NCBI GenBank assembly: GCA_017963875.1
Contig: JAGCTA010000234.1
Span: forward strand, 1 to 6,589
DNA: 6,589 nucleotides
Source: Victivallales bacterium
Lineage (GTDB): Bacteria; Verrucomicrobiota; Lentisphaeria; Oligosphaerales; Oligosphaeraceae
Direction of reading: 5' to 3'
The notes under the pieces were generated by a model. It had not been told where the DNA came from and searched no databases. It worked only from the letters and a program-made list of their open reading frames with translations. How positions within the stretch are numbered: the stretch's first letter is position 1; each line of letters opens with the position of its first letter. Positions 6,497 to 6,589 of this stretch are shown piece after piece. The position numbers and the translations under genes were made by a program.

Positions 6497-6569
6497 CGGC
6501 GGGCTTTGTATCGTTATTATCAAAGATTATATCATTTATACATATATTCACCAACCCAAAGGCAAAAAC

Positions 6570-6589
6570 ATGAAAATGAAAATGGAATG
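6570..6589 (+). CDS. Start of a further gene (3' partial)
   Basis: An ATG at 6570 follows AAAGG (6558-6562) with 7 nt spacing, a good ribosome binding site and better than that of the gene before it. Only MKMKME can be read before the window ends; a basic start of this kind fits a signal peptide but is far too short to judge. The 73-nt gap from the previous stop is AT-rich and has a weak promoter candidate (TTATTA at 6514, TATACA at 6537), so it may be cotranscribed with the parvulin-like gene or start on its own. Confidence 0.45.

Noticed and set aside
6504..6525. Terminator after the parvulin-like gene
   Set aside because: CTTTG and CAAAG can pair over a 12-nt loop, but the stem is 5 bp, AT-rich and not followed by a T-run.

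Overview
The window suggests a Gram-negative gut-type bacterium of the PVC group (Lentisphaerota or Kiritimatiellota). This is inferred from three things: a very large secreted-type modular protein ending in a GWNLIGIP...YWVYA module, a SurA/PpiD-like exported parvulin protein, and a long intergenic block of GC-rich hairpin repeats. No rRNA or marker gene is present, so the placement is tentative. All genes read on the + strand.

Layout. (1) Bases 1-4746 are the 3' part of one giant open reading frame whose start lies upstream. It encodes two near-identical thioredoxin-fold units with a CVAC motif (648-nt period), a third thioredoxin-like unit without cysteines at the active site, a PPC-like domain, a Calx-beta-like and an Ig-like beta-sandwich, a long unassigned beta-rich region, and the C-terminal GWNLIGIP module. 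(2) Bases 4747-5452 (706 nt) hold no convincing gene. They carry two families of structured repeats: a stem-loop followed by CACAGAAC (period 37-40 nt), and a 95-nt tandem repeat built from nested hairpins around an ACCGC-GTTA-GCGGT core. A further hairpin-plus-CACAGA element follows, then an AT-rich promoter region. (3) Bases 5453-6496 encode an exported parvulin/SurA-like protein in which the usual catalytic histidines are not visible. (4) Bases 6570-6589 hold the first codons of a further gene with a good ribosome binding site.

How they might work together: both complete readings look like envelope or export proteins. A thiol-containing, multi-domain surface or secreted protein beside a parvulin-type folding factor is compatible with a shared theme of extracytoplasmic protein folding. 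However, the 706-nt repeat-filled gap and a separate promoter argue that the two genes are not one operon. The least explained parts are the hairpin repeat block, with its mosaic structure, and the recently duplicated thioredoxin units.
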